Part shown: positions 15,513 through 24,267 of the stretch, in pieces
How the letters are laid out: the number at the start of each line of letters is the position of its first letter
Position numbering within the stretch: the stretch's first letter is position 1
Source of the DNA: Polyangiaceae bacterium
GTDB taxonomy: Bacteria; Myxococcota_A; Polyangia; HGW-17; JALWFW01
DNA length: 36,774 nucleotides
Assembly: GCA_027013865.1 (NCBI GenBank)
Contig: JALWFW010000036.1
Coordinates: 21,819 to 58,592, forward strand
Direction: 5' to 3'
Made by a program: the position numbers and the translations under genes
The notes under the pieces: model-generated
Seen by the model: the letters and a program-made list of their open reading frames with translations, nothing else
What the model was told of the DNA's origin: nothing
Database searches by the model: none

Positions 15513-16844
15513 GTGAAGCACGAGATTCCTGAATATCCCAAGGCATTCAGAGTCAGACGTTTTTTGAACTGGTTCCCACTGGGGCTGGCCTATGCCTCCC
15601 TTTACATGGGGCGTTACAGTTACATTCCGGCAAAAGAGGATTTGAAGGCCGGTCTCATGGGTAACGAGGGCCTGGGCATCATGACTGCCGTGGGCTCCAT
15701 CGTCTACGGCGTATCCTTCCTGTTCAACGGTCCCCTCACCGACAGGATAGGCGGCAGGGCTGCCATGCTCATAGCCACCATCGGTTCGGGCGTGGTCAAC
15801 CTGCTCATGGGACTCATGCTGGCGATGAACTGGACGGACGACTTCGTCGTGAAGATGGCTATCCTCTACGGAGTGAACATGTACTTCCAGTCCTTTGCGT
15901 CGGTGGCCATCGTCAAGGTCAACTCCAACTGGTTCCACATCCACGAACGCGGTGTGTTCGGCGGCATCTTCGGCATACTCATATCATCGGGCCTGTTTCT
16001 GGCTTACACCCTAATGCCTATGATTATGATGTACTTCTTCAAGCACGCGCCGCAGTACTACTTCATAATTCCTGCCATCGTGCTGTTCATCATGTTCGCA
16101 AGCACCTGGATTCTTATCAAGGACACGCCTGCTGATGCCGGATATGATGACTTCTCCACGGGTACGGCCACCCAGTTCGATTCTGACGAGCAGATTCCCC
16201 TGAAGACGATTCTCAAGAAGATTCTCACTCATCCCGTGGTACTCACCATCGCCTTCATAGAGCTGTGCACGGGCGTGCTTCGGGATGGTGTGATTCACTG
16301 GTTCGGGGCCTGGGCGACGCATTCGGCAGTGCCGCACATCCGCGAGGCCCTTGGAATAGGCCTTTTCCTGGCGGGTGCCTTCGGCGCCATGACAGCAGGA
16401 TGGGTATCCGACAGATTTTTCAATTCCAGGCGTCCTCCGGTTGCCGGACTGCTCTACAGTGTCATGATAGCGGCCCTTACTGCGGGAGCCCTCGTCATGT
16501 ACTTCATGCCTCAGGATTCGGTGGTCAAACCCTACATCATCTATGCCATCGTCATAATCATGGCCTTCTCGGTGATCGGTACCCACGGCGTGCTGTCGGG
16601 CACGGCCAGTGCTGACTTCGGGGGTAAGCAGGCAACAGCCACGGCCACCGGAATAATCGACGGATTCGTTTATCTCGGAGTCGCCATCCAAGGGCTGTCT
16701 TTGGGTTATCTCACTGACATATCCTACAACTACTGGTTCCCGTTCCTCATACCCTTCGCCCTTATGGGACTGTATCTGAGTTCACGCATCTGGAAGGCCA
16801 AGCCCAAGATGAAGAACAACAAGCCTCAGGAAGCCAATGGCTGA
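15513..16844 (+). CDS. MFS transporter, organophosphate:phosphate antiporter (OPA) type
   Basis: The 443-residue protein has about twelve hydrophobic segments in two halves with a charged central loop (~205-235, DTPADAGYDD...). The start region WFPLGLAYASLYMGRYSYIPAKEDL and the loop GPLTDRIGGRAAML resemble the GlpT/UhpT/PgtP branch, whose members exchange phosphate for glycerol-3-phosphate, hexose phosphates or phosphoglycerates. Translation starts with GTG at 15513, with GAGGTGA 5 bases upstream. The neighbour upstream is a diphosphoglycerate-synthetase-like GTPase, which suggests a phosphorylated three-carbon substrate; this is inference. Downstream, 52 bases away, is an MscS channel gene, probably in the same transcript. 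Confidence 0.82.
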   Translation: MKHEIPEYPKAFRVRRFLNWFPLGLAYASLYMGRYSYIPAKEDLKAGLMGNEGLGIMTAVGSIVYGVSFLFNGPLTDRIGGRAAMLIATIGSGVVNLLMGLMLAMNWTDDFVVKMAILYGVNMYFQSFASVAIVKVNSNWFHIHERGVFGGIFGILISSGLFLAYTLMPMIMMYFFKHAPQYYFIIPAIVLFIMFASTWILIKDTPADAGYDDFSTGTATQFDSDEQIPLKTILKKILTHPVVLTIAFIELCTGVLRDGVIHWFGAWATHSAVPHIREALGIGLFLAGAFGAMTAGWVSDRFFNSRRPPVAGLLYSVMIAALTAGALVMYFMPQDSVVKPYIIYAIVIIMAFSVIGTHGVLSGTASADFGGKQATATATGIIDGFVYLGVAIQGLSLGYLTDISYNYWFPFLIPFALMGLYLSSRIWKAKPKMKNNKPQEANG

Positions 16845-16896
16845 ATCTTCGGTCTGACGACAGGTTACGTACAGCACGGCATTTCAGGAGAGTGTC

Positions 16897-18099
16897 ATGA
16901 AAGCAGCACTGGCGGAGTTTCTGGGTAATCAGGTTCCGTATGCAGACGTTACGTGGGGAATGATACTGGGTGCCCTGGCCGTTTTACTCCTGTCTTATCT
17001 GCTCCGTAAGTACATAGTGGAATGGATGCTGCACGGACTTGGAATGGTCGCTGCAAAGACCAAAACCAAGGCAGACGACATATTCATCGAAGCCATCCGT
17101 GGGCCTCTGCGTTTCACAGTGGTGTATTTCGGAATACTTCTGGCCATCTGGATCCTGCCCCTGGAGCGTTATCCAAGGGTCGAATCCGTGGTTTTCCACC
17201 TCTTCAGAATTGGCGGCATCATCATTTTCGCTTGGGCTGCAGTGAGATCTACGGCTGTCATAACATATCTCCTGCAGTCTCTGGCCATCAAGACGGAAAG
17301 CCTTTTGGATGACCGGCTCATTCCCTTTTTCGAGGACGTACTGGTCATTCTCATATGGATCATCGCCGGTATCATGGTCCTGCAGGACATCGGCTATGAT
17401 CCCAGCGGCATAATAGCCGGGCTGGGCCTGGGTGGACTCGCTTTTGCCTTGGCTGCCCGGGATACGCTGGCAAACTTCTTCGGTTCCCTGATGCTCATCA
17501 CGGACAAGCCCTTCAAGATAGGCGACTGGATCCAGACGGACGATGCGGACGGCAACGTCGAGGAGATTGGGTTCCGTTCTACCAAGATACGCCTCTTCGA
17601 CAAATCGGTGGTGCAAGTGCCGAATTCCAGACTTGCCAATCAGCCCATACGTAACTTCGCTCGCCGTGACCGCCGGCGCATATACTTCCATATCGGAGTC
17701 ACTTACGACACTACTCCCCTGCAGATGCGTGCAGGACTCAATGCCATCAGACAGCTCATCTTGAATAACGAGCGCATCAGGCATGACTTCTACCTCGTCA
17801 ATTTCAAGGAATTCTCGGATTCCTCCCTCAACATCATGGTCTATTGCTTTACCACCACTACGGTATGGGCCGAATATCTGGAGATATACGAGGAATTACT
17901 CCTTGGAATCATGGAAGAATTCGATAAACTCGGCATTGAGTTCGCCTTCCCGACCATGACGGTACACCTGTCCCCCGATGAGCCGGGAGAAATAGATAGG
18001 GAGGCTCAGCTTCTTGTGGAAAAACTCGGTGGCAAAACTATAAAGGATACGAGAAGGCCCTTCGAGGAATCTCCCCAGATTCCGGAAGACGACGGCTGA
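16897..18099 (+). CDS. Small-conductance mechanosensitive channel (MscS family)
   Basis: The 400-residue protein has about five hydrophobic segments. The last is the pore helix GLGLGGLAFALAARDTLANF (~170-190), with the Gly/Ala packing typical of MscS TM3. The beta domain follows at once (FKIGDWIQTDDADGNVEEIGFRSTKIR), then the alpha/beta C-terminal domain ending in FAFPTMTVHL. It is longer at the N terminus than E. coli MscS (286 residues), as in many MscS relatives. It opens under membrane tension to release solutes on hypo-osmotic shock. GGAGAG precedes the ATG. The next gene starts 11 bases after its stop. Confidence 0.9.
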   Translation: MKAALAEFLGNQVPYADVTWGMILGALAVLLLSYLLRKYIVEWMLHGLGMVAAKTKTKADDIFIEAIRGPLRFTVVYFGILLAIWILPLERYPRVESVVFHLFRIGGIIIFAWAAVRSTAVITYLLQSLAIKTESLLDDRLIPFFEDVLVILIWIIAGIMVLQDIGYDPSGIIAGLGLGGLAFALAARDTLANFFGSLMLITDKPFKIGDWIQTDDADGNVEEIGFRSTKIRLFDKSVVQVPNSRLANQPIRNFARRDRRRIYFHIGVTYDTTPLQMRAGLNAIRQLILNNERIRHDFYLVNFKEFSDSSLNIMVYCFTTTTVWAEYLEIYEELLLGIMEEFDKLGIEFAFPTMTVHLSPDEPGEIDREAQLLVEKLGGKTIKDTRRPFEESPQIPEDDG

Positions 18100-18110
18100 C
18101 GGAGATAGCG

Positions 18111-19253
18111 ATGCTGATACCGGTACTCATTTCACTGCTCATATCGGTCAAGGTTCCTGATCTGCCTGCCCAGGCTGACGCAGCCCAACGCCAGGGACAG
18201 ACCATGAAGGCCATTGCTCTGATGGAGGCCTACATGGTGATGCGTCCCGAGGATTCGGAGGGGCGGGTACACCTGGCTGAGCTGTACTCCATAGCAGGGC
18301 TCATGGGAGCCAGTACCCGCAACTACCGTCAGGCCTATAACGACAGATGCAAACCCTGCAACGTCAAACCGTGCTGGAAAGCCCAGAGGTGCCGAAAACT
18401 GGAGATTCTCTCCAAACGCATGAAGGTCAGTGAGCGAGACGAGATAGTTCCCCGCCTTCCCCGCATCCCCGACACAGCCAAGAAACTGTTCAAGGCAGCC
18501 CGTTCCTTCATGAGATCGCGCAAGTACAGGAAGGCAGAAAGAACACTCAGGGCTGCCGTGATGCTCGACCCCATGCTCAAGGGTGTGCTCCCCAAGATGG
18601 AGTACCTGTTTCGCAAACTGAAGGACAAAAAGGGTGTCACCGAATTCTATCTGTGGTATCTGCGCATACGCCCTGCAGGTCCCTATGCTGCAAAAATTCG
18701 TCGCAAACTCCGTAAGAGCAACCTGCTGGGCAGGGTGGACATCGAATCGTCCTGGCCGTGCATGGTCACCATAGACAACCACACATTGATGAACCGTCGG
18801 GGGAAGGAGATCAGGACTCCGGTGAAGGGACTCACCCTTCCCGAAGGACGCTATTCCATAGGTTTCATCTGTCTGGAGCATCACCTTGCAAAGCGATTTC
18901 CTGTCAGTGTCAGAAAAGGACAGAATGCGAAGGTACGTCTCGATTACGGAGTGCTAAGGGTCAGTCTCAAACCGTGGGGCCGCATAAAGATCGCTCCCGT
19001 GGCTGGTCCGCGTAAGGGTAGATTCATGGATCTCGGACTCTACGAGAAGATTGGTGTTCCTGCCGGTAAGTACGTACTGCAGGCAGTTGCCCATGACGGC
19101 TCGAAAAAACTCCGTCATGAGATTTCCATTGCCGGTGGTACGGTAATTGACGTAACTTCCTGGAACAGGCCTCCAAAAGTAAAGCGTTCTGGAGACAGAA
19201 AAAAACGGAAAAAGTCACGTTCCCACCGCCGGTCCCGTCGTCGTCGCAGGTGA
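18111..19253 (+). CDS. Exported TPR-like / PEGA-like protein with strongly basic C-terminus
   Basis: The 380-residue product begins with a hydrophobic stretch (LIPVLISLLISVKV), a possible signal or anchor. Residues ~15-170 look helical and TPR-like (ALMEAYMVMRPEDSEGRVHLAELY; KYRKAERTLRAAVMLDP). A small cluster, CKPCNVKPCWKAQRC (~81-95), gives two possible cysteine pairs. Residues ~205-350 are beta-rich and resemble PEGA-type domains (LTLPEGRYSIGF; IGVPAGKYVLQAVA). The last ~25 residues are almost all Lys/Arg/Ser. The gene is 11 bases after mscS and likely co-transcribed. It may bind an anionic polymer such as LPS, teichoic-like polymers or nucleic acid through its tail; this is inference. Homologues would be hard to detect because of low complexity. 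Confidence 0.7.
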   Translation: MLIPVLISLLISVKVPDLPAQADAAQRQGQTMKAIALMEAYMVMRPEDSEGRVHLAELYSIAGLMGASTRNYRQAYNDRCKPCNVKPCWKAQRCRKLEILSKRMKVSERDEIVPRLPRIPDTAKKLFKAARSFMRSRKYRKAERTLRAAVMLDPMLKGVLPKMEYLFRKLKDKKGVTEFYLWYLRIRPAGPYAAKIRRKLRKSNLLGRVDIESSWPCMVTIDNHTLMNRRGKEIRTPVKGLTLPEGRYSIGFICLEHHLAKRFPVSVRKGQNAKVRLDYGVLRVSLKPWGRIKIAPVAGPRKGRFMDLGLYEKIGVPAGKYVLQAVAHDGSKKLRHEISIAGGTVIDVTSWNRPPKVKRSGDRKKRKKSRSHRRSRRRRR

Positions 19254-19265
19254 TTATCTAAAAAC

Positions 19266-19289
19266 ATCAATAAATTCAAATAGTTATGC
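19266..19289 (-). repeat. 3'-end motif copy 4 (TAACT-N3-TGA family)
   Basis: On the minus strand it reads GCATAACTATTTGAATTTAT and continues into TGATGTTTTTAG. It lies 12 bases past the stop of the basic-tail protein gene, in opposite orientation. The remaining ~200 bases before dnaJ hold no other element I can support. Confidence 0.58.
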
Positions 19290-19493
19290 GGTATTGAGGG
19301 GGCGCTGCAGTCGATCCTTCTTTGTCTGCTGCATGCGGTGGACAGCATATGTCTATGAAGCACGGGGGACTGGCAATCCGGAAAAGAGTGATTAACTTGA
19401 AGAGACCGGCATGGATGTCACTGGGTCTTGCGAACTGCGTCAGGCAGGAGACCGTATGTCCATGCAATCCACTTTTTAGGAGGTTGATGATCC

Positions 19494-20540
19494 ATGCGTG
19501 ATCTTTACAAGATACTCGGAGTATCCAGGGATGCGTCCGAAGAGGAGATAAAGAAGGCATACCGTAAACTTGCCAAGAAATACCATCCGGATCTACATCC
19601 AGACGACCCTTCTGCTGAGGAGAAATTCAAGGAAATCAGCGCTGCCTTCGCGGTTCTGGGAGATCCGGAGAAGCGCAAACTGTATGATGAATTTGGGGAG
19701 ATGGCTACACAGCCTGGGTTTGATCCAGAAAGAGCCCGGGAATATGCCAGAGCCAAGGAAAAAGAGGGGAAATTCTACTGGTCAGGCGGCACCGAAGGGT
19801 TCCAGTTCGGGTTCGACGACCTGTTTTCCTTTATATTTGGCGATGGCGCTCCCTTTGGTGGGGGAGATTCCTTTTTTGACAACGTGGTACACCGGGGGAA
19901 TGTCCGCATAAAGGGCGATGACATAAGCATGACCATAGAGCTGGACTTCCTTCAGGCCGTACGTGGTGACATGGTGGAAGTACCAGTGAGGTACCGTCGC
20001 AAGTGTCCTGCATGCAGGGGAACGGGCCGCACCAGGCAGGGAATGAAGTGTATGGTGTGTTCCGGTACCGGCACACTGGAGACCGACAAGACACTCAAGG
20101 TACGCATACCTCCGGGAGCCGAAAACGGCAAGACCATCAGACTCAAGGGTTATGGAGCTCCATCCGAATACGGTGGAGCCAGCGGCGATCTGGTACTCAA
20201 GGTATTTGTCAAGTCCCATCCGTACTTCCAGCGCAAGGGCATGGACATACATATGGACTTGCCCATAACCGTGGAGAAGGCGCTTTTGGGCGGTAAGGTC
20301 TCTCTTGTGACACCCCTGGGCAAACGTGTGACAGTGAACATTCCCGAGGGTTCTCAAGGGGGACAGATCCTGAGAGTGAGGGGACATGGAGTGCAGAATT
20401 CCAAGGGTCAGCCTGGAGATTTCCTGATTCACCTGCGCCTGGTGTTGCCTCACAGAATCACCGATGACGTTGCCGAAGCCGCGAAAGTACTGTCCAGGGA
20501 CGTTCACCTGGATCTGCCTCCAGACATAGAGTATAAGTGA
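19494..20540 (+). CDS. DnaJ-type co-chaperone with reduced zinc region
   Basis: The 348-residue protein has a J domain (residues 3-68) with HPD at 31-33, a Gly/Phe region (~104-130), then only two CxxCxGxG motifs (Cys171/174 and Cys186/189) rather than the four of canonical DnaJ. One zinc site is therefore likely. The C-terminal substrate-binding domains are complete ([40 protein letters not shown]). It stimulates DnaK ATPase and hands over unfolded proteins. An AGGAGG lies 11 bases before the ATG. It is followed by two lipoprotein genes, the first of which overlaps or abuts its stop, and no dnaK or grpE is beside it. It is therefore probably a specialised rather than housekeeping DnaJ. Confidence 0.9.
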   Translation: MRDLYKILGVSRDASEEEIKKAYRKLAKKYHPDLHPDDPSAEEKFKEISAAFAVLGDPEKRKLYDEFGEMATQPGFDPERAREYARAKEKEGKFYWSGGTEGFQFGFDDLFSFIFGDGAPFGGGDSFFDNVVHRGNVRIKGDDISMTIELDFLQAVRGDMVEVPVRYRRKCPACRGTGRTRQGMKCMVCSGTGTLETDKTLKVRIPPGAENGKTIRLKGYGAPSEYGGASGDLVLKVFVKSHPYFQRKGMDIHMDLPITVEKALLGGKVSLVTPLGKRVTVNIPEGSQGGQILRVRGHGVQNSKGQPGDFLIHLRLVLPHRITDDVAEAAKVLSRDVHLDLPPDIEYK

Positions 20541-20545
20541 GCGCC

Positions 20546-23089
20546 ATGAAGCGCAGATTCTTCAGTTTCATGGTTTTTGTGCTGTTGCTTGGATGTGGCG
20601 GCGCCGATACTGGTGTAAGCAGGCCGAAACCGAAGGCACGCCCCAAGCACACGGAGCAGGTTTATCCCTACATGGAGGCAGATTATATGGGTCTTCCGGC
20701 ACCTGTGGGATCCCCGGGTACGGGTTTGTACGTGACCCATACTGTGGGTGGCAGGCTCGTGAAGGTGGAAAAGCGCGATCCCGAGGGCGCTCCCCTGACG
20801 ACCTGGGAATATACCTATGACGGTACCTACCTCAAGGAGGTGGTCCAGAAGCGACTCGCTACAGCAGGCGCCCACCACATATTCCTGGAGTACAAGTCCG
20901 GCCGTACCTGTGCCCTTTACACTGGGCGCCTCGGGGCCAGGGAGACCTACAAGTGCTGGACGAAGCGTGCCGACGGTACTGTCGAGGAGCGTTCGCTCGA
21001 TGCCTATGGCAAGCTGGTGGGACGGCGCATCCTCACCGTGGACAGTCAGGGGATAGTCACTCGGGCTGACATATACGACCGTAGTGGGGCGCTGTCAGCC
21101 ACGGAAACGGTGAAGCTCGGTGCCACGAAGAATGGCATACGGCGTACTTACAGGCGGGTTGGGGCTTTTGGTGCACTTCAGGAATGGGAAGAGACGGTTT
21201 ATCATCCTGCCTGGGCTCTTCCGGTGTCCATCACCGGGTTCTATGCTGACGGTTCCGTGCGTTACCGTACCACCCTGAATTACGATTCTCCCTACAGCGC
21301 CAAGGGAAAAGCCCTCACTGAAGAAGGTGCGGAATACGATCTGGAGGTGCACCTGGACCTGTTCGGTCACAGGCTCACTGAAAAGCGCCTCATGGGTGGT
21401 TCTGTCAAGGAGCTCTTCCGTTATACCTACGACGATGCCGGGCGCCTACTCACAGAAGAACACCTGGATGACACAGGTCGGGTATCTTACCGAGACGAGA
21501 GAGAATACGACGATTCAGGACTGCTTGCCCGGGAAAAACTATTTCGCGGAATGTCCGCATGGCTCCTCGTATGTGAAGGAGAGCACGGAGAACGCGTAAC
21601 AACCCGCCTTCCTGCTTTGGAGCGGGCTCAGTACGCCTGGGATCCCCTTGGCAGGCCTACTTCGATGGAGCGCTACCTGATGGAGCGCTTCACGGACAGG
21701 CAGGCGCGCCGTTATGGAGCCCGCGGACTTCCCGAGATGGAATCAGAGTTGACCGGCAATGGCAGGGAGGTGAAGAAAGTCTATACCCGTGATGAGTCCG
21801 GAAGGATAGTGCAAGAGCTACAGTACGTGGGTGGCTCTCCTGTAAAGCTTATAACTTACCGTTATGACGGTGATTTCTTGGTGGAAGAACGCCATCTCAC
21901 CCCTGACGGCCGGCCCTTCACCAGAAAGCAGGCTCCCACGGGATCGGTGATACGGTATCACTACGACGGCACGAGACTCGTGGAGAAGAGGTTTCTCCAT
22001 GCCGACGGAGCGCCGGCCGTTGCCCTACATCTGCCGAAATGCGGCAAGTGTCCGGCAAGGCCCATGGCATCCAGGATAGTCTGGCATTATGACTCTAGGG
22101 GCCTTTTGGATGCTGTCACCTATTATGACGATACCGGAGAGGCAGAAACCAGCGTGGCTGCAGGATGCCGTTCAGCCCGAAAGACACCGGGAGCCGTCTC
22201 GAAGAGACCTGTTTCCGGCGGCAAGCCTGGCATCTCTGGTAAGGACAGTGTCGCAGGCACCAGGACCAAACCCGTGGTGATGGCGCGTCAGACCATGAAG
22301 TATGACTCCATGGGACGCATCGTCAGCAGGAAGCTTGATTACCCGACCCTGGGCAGACAGGAAGTCCTTGAGACTCAGTACGCACCCGGTGGGTGGGTTT
22401 CAAAGACCACGCATTCGGTATTCGTGAAAGGGCGTCTGCAGTCCATGGAAGCGCGTACCTTCGACAGGGCCCTTCTCACTGGCGTGCTGCGTAGATGGCT
22501 GGATTCCAAAGGAAGTATGCACACCCGCGATGTTCGCATGACCTATTCCAAAGGACTGCTTCATACCCGCTCAGTTAACGAGGACGGCAAGGTACTCACG
22601 GTGGTGATACAGAGGGATCCGGCGGGCCGCAAGAAGCGTGAGATCGCCCTTGATGGCAAAGGCAGGCCTGCCAGAGCCAAAGACCTATTTGGCAACGAAT
22701 ACGAAGAACTCGCCTCGACCTATGATCCTGCGGGCAGGATAGTCAGGGTCGCCCGTAAACTCGGCAGCCGCGTGTTCAGGACCGAATTCTCATACGATGA
22801 CAAGGGTCGTCCCACCGGACGCAGGGTGTACGAGGGCTCCAAACTGGTGCTCGATGTAAAGGAGTTCTTCAGCGATCCCTACATCGGTCCTTATGGTAGT
22901 GCCACATACCAGGTAAGGCGTCAGATGAGAGGCAATCGGGTGGAGGTCTCCTCCTACAGGATACACTTTGATCCGTCCAATCCAGAACGTTCCTATGCCG
23001 TTTTGAAGGCAGGTTCCAGGACGGTGAAACTCGACAAATGCCGCTGCGAGGGGTGTGGCAATGTTTTGGACTGGCCTGTCCAGGAGTAA
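20546..23089 (+). CDS. YD-repeat (Rhs-like) lipoprotein
   Basis: The product has 847 residues from the ATG at 20546; a GTG at 20537 overlapping the dnaJ stop is an alternative. The signal peptide ends in LLLGC (Cys17). Most of the protein is at least ten YD-type repeats (YTYDDAGRLLTEE, YTRDESGRIVQELQY, WHYDSRGLLD, STYDPAGRIVRVA), as in Rhs/teneurin proteins, where they wrap into a beta cage. Here there is no conserved Rhs core end (PxxxxDPxGL) and no variable toxin domain. The C terminus instead ends in a Cys cluster, CRCEGCGNVLDW. It is probably a lipid-anchored surface protein. It lies 5 bases after dnaJ and 3 bases before the next lipoprotein gene, so the three form one operon. Confidence 0.8.
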   Translation: MKRRFFSFMVFVLLLGCGGADTGVSRPKPKARPKHTEQVYPYMEADYMGLPAPVGSPGTGLYVTHTVGGRLVKVEKRDPEGAPLTTWEYTYDGTYLKEVVQKRLATAGAHHIFLEYKSGRTCALYTGRLGARETYKCWTKRADGTVEERSLDAYGKLVGRRILTVDSQGIVTRADIYDRSGALSATETVKLGATKNGIRRTYRRVGAFGALQEWEETVYHPAWALPVSITGFYADGSVRYRTTLNYDSPYSAKGKALTEEGAEYDLEVHLDLFGHRLTEKRLMGGSVKELFRYTYDDAGRLLTEEHLDDTGRVSYRDEREYDDSGLLAREKLFRGMSAWLLVCEGEHGERVTTRLPALERAQYAWDPLGRPTSMERYLMERFTDRQARRYGARGLPEMESELTGNGREVKKVYTRDESGRIVQELQYVGGSPVKLITYRYDGDFLVEERHLTPDGRPFTRKQAPTGSVIRYHYDGTRLVEKRFLHADGAPAVALHLPKCGKCPARPMASRIVWHYDSRGLLDAVTYYDDTGEAETSVAAGCRSARKTPGAVSKRPVSGGKPGISGKDSVAGTRTKPVVMARQTMKYDSMGRIVSRKLDYPTLGRQEVLETQYAPGGWVSKTTHSVFVKGRLQSMEARTFDRALLTGVLRRWLDSKGSMHTRDVRMTYSKGLLHTRSVNEDGKVLTVVIQRDPAGRKKREIALDGKGRPARAKDLFGNEYEELASTYDPAGRIVRVARKLGSRVFRTEFSYDDKGRPTGRRVYEGSKLVLDVKEFFSDPYIGPYGSATYQVRRQMRGNRVEVSSYRIHFDPSNPERSYAVLKAGSRTVKLDKCRCEGCGNVLDWPVQE

Positions 23090-23092
23090 TTT

Positions 23093-24061
23093 ATGCGCAG
23101 AAAATCCAATTATTTCAGGCGGTTATACATAGTTGGACTCTTGTTTGCCCTTTTTTTGTGGGGTTGTGGTCATACAGGAACCAGGAACAGGGACGTAAAG
23201 ACGGGAGCCATGGCCTCCAGGTCTGCCGGGTCTGGAGATGGCAGACACCACCGCCAGTCCGATGCGCCCTCCCTTCATCTGGTGCTGGGCCAGGACCGCG
23301 CCGGCAGACCAGCCAGGATGCTCAGAGCCACATGGCCTTCGCGGGCAGGCCGGACCGTCAGGGACACCTGGGGACGCACCTGGACCGTAGACGCGTCAGG
23401 CATGGTCGTGGTTCCGGAAAAACTGAGCCTTGGTTATATGAAACCCCCTTCGGCAGACTCCTATCCCTTCGACGGTGCACTTGCATCCGAATTCCTCATC
23501 AGAGGCATGGAGTCGAAGGCGGCGATGCTGCTCTTGTCCATGCTGGAGGTAAGAGCTCCCCAGTACGGGACGGTGCGTGATTTCTTTTGTTCTCTGTGGG
23601 CCGGGTGGCGCAGACGCGGAGCTACCTGGGAGGCGCTCAGGAGTGCAGTGGTGGGTACGTTTCACGCATCTGACCGTGGCGTTACGGTACACAACATATA
23701 TCATTCCTTCTCTTTCAAGATTCCCGGACCGTGGCTCATGGGAGCGGGCAGGGTGCCGGTGTCCAGAGGGGAGGCGTCTCTCGTATGGCTTGCTCCTGTC
23801 TCAGGCGGTTTCAACGTGCTGGTGGTGGCTGTCACCGAGCAGGACCGTATCTGCGAGGCTCTCAGAGTGCCTGAGGACAGATGCCATCCCGAATCCGGTG
23901 CCATGGCCTTTTCAGAGAAGAGAACCGGACGTGTGTCTCTGAAGAAGGTGGGAGACGTGACAGTGGCAGTGGTGGTCGTTGGTAGTGGCCCTGCTCCGGA
24001 GAGTATATCGTCTACTGTATACAGGGATGTCATGGGCATGCCATGTCAAGCCGGTAACTGA
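23093..24061 (+). CDS. Lipoprotein of unknown function
   Basis: The 322-residue product has an N-terminal signal with lipobox LWGC (around Cys25), then a Ser/Arg/His-rich linker to ~60. The body shows FPIxPxxSY-like features but no family I recognise; notable stretches are VVPEKLSLGYMKPPSADSYPF, LFxKIPGPWLMGAG-like FKIPGPWLMGAGRVPV, and a final domain with VAVVVVGSGPAPESI. FKIPGPW recalls the small 'lipoprotein that presents a hydrophobic loop' architectures, but that is weak. It is the third gene of the dnaJ operon (3-base gap) and may work with the YD-repeat lipoprotein. No terminator is visible before the next gene 206 bases on. Confidence 0.7.
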   Translation: MRRKSNYFRRLYIVGLLFALFLWGCGHTGTRNRDVKTGAMASRSAGSGDGRHHRQSDAPSLHLVLGQDRAGRPARMLRATWPSRAGRTVRDTWGRTWTVDASGMVVVPEKLSLGYMKPPSADSYPFDGALASEFLIRGMESKAAMLLLSMLEVRAPQYGTVRDFFCSLWAGWRRRGATWEALRSAVVGTFHASDRGVTVHNIYHSFSFKIPGPWLMGAGRVPVSRGEASLVWLAPVSGGFNVLVVAVTEQDRICEALRVPEDRCHPESGAMAFSEKRTGRVSLKKVGDVTVAVVVVGSGPAPESISSTVYRDVMGMPCQAGN

Positions 24062-24072
24062 GTGCAATCATC

Positions 24073-24090
24073 TATGTATCAGGATACATA
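24073..24090. repeat. Inverted repeat in the gap before the aminotransferase gene
   Basis: TATGTATC-AG-GATACATA is a near-perfect 8-bp inverted repeat with a 2-base centre. TATGTATCAGG recurs as a direct repeat at 24237-24247, about 20 bases before the aminotransferase start. It could be an operator pair; function unknown. Confidence 0.35.
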
Positions 24091-24267
24091 CAGTACGTCT
24101 GGGGGTAATTTCTGGACCCCGGCGTTCCATTTTGTTATATCGCAGGCAGACGGAGGGATACAGGACGACTGCAGTTCGAGAATTGCTCTTTCCGGTATAT
24201 GGAAGGGCATGTCTGCAGAATGTCCTGATGTCTGAGTATGTATCAGGCTCTGCTTTGGAGGAATTCC

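Noticed and set aside
19396-19401. CTTGAA as a heat-shock -35 for dnaJ
   Set aside because: No CCCAT-type -10 at a proper distance.
20546-23089. Rhs/polymorphic toxin
   Set aside because: No Rhs core end motif, no variable C-terminal toxin domain and no immunity-like gene; it is a lipoprotein.
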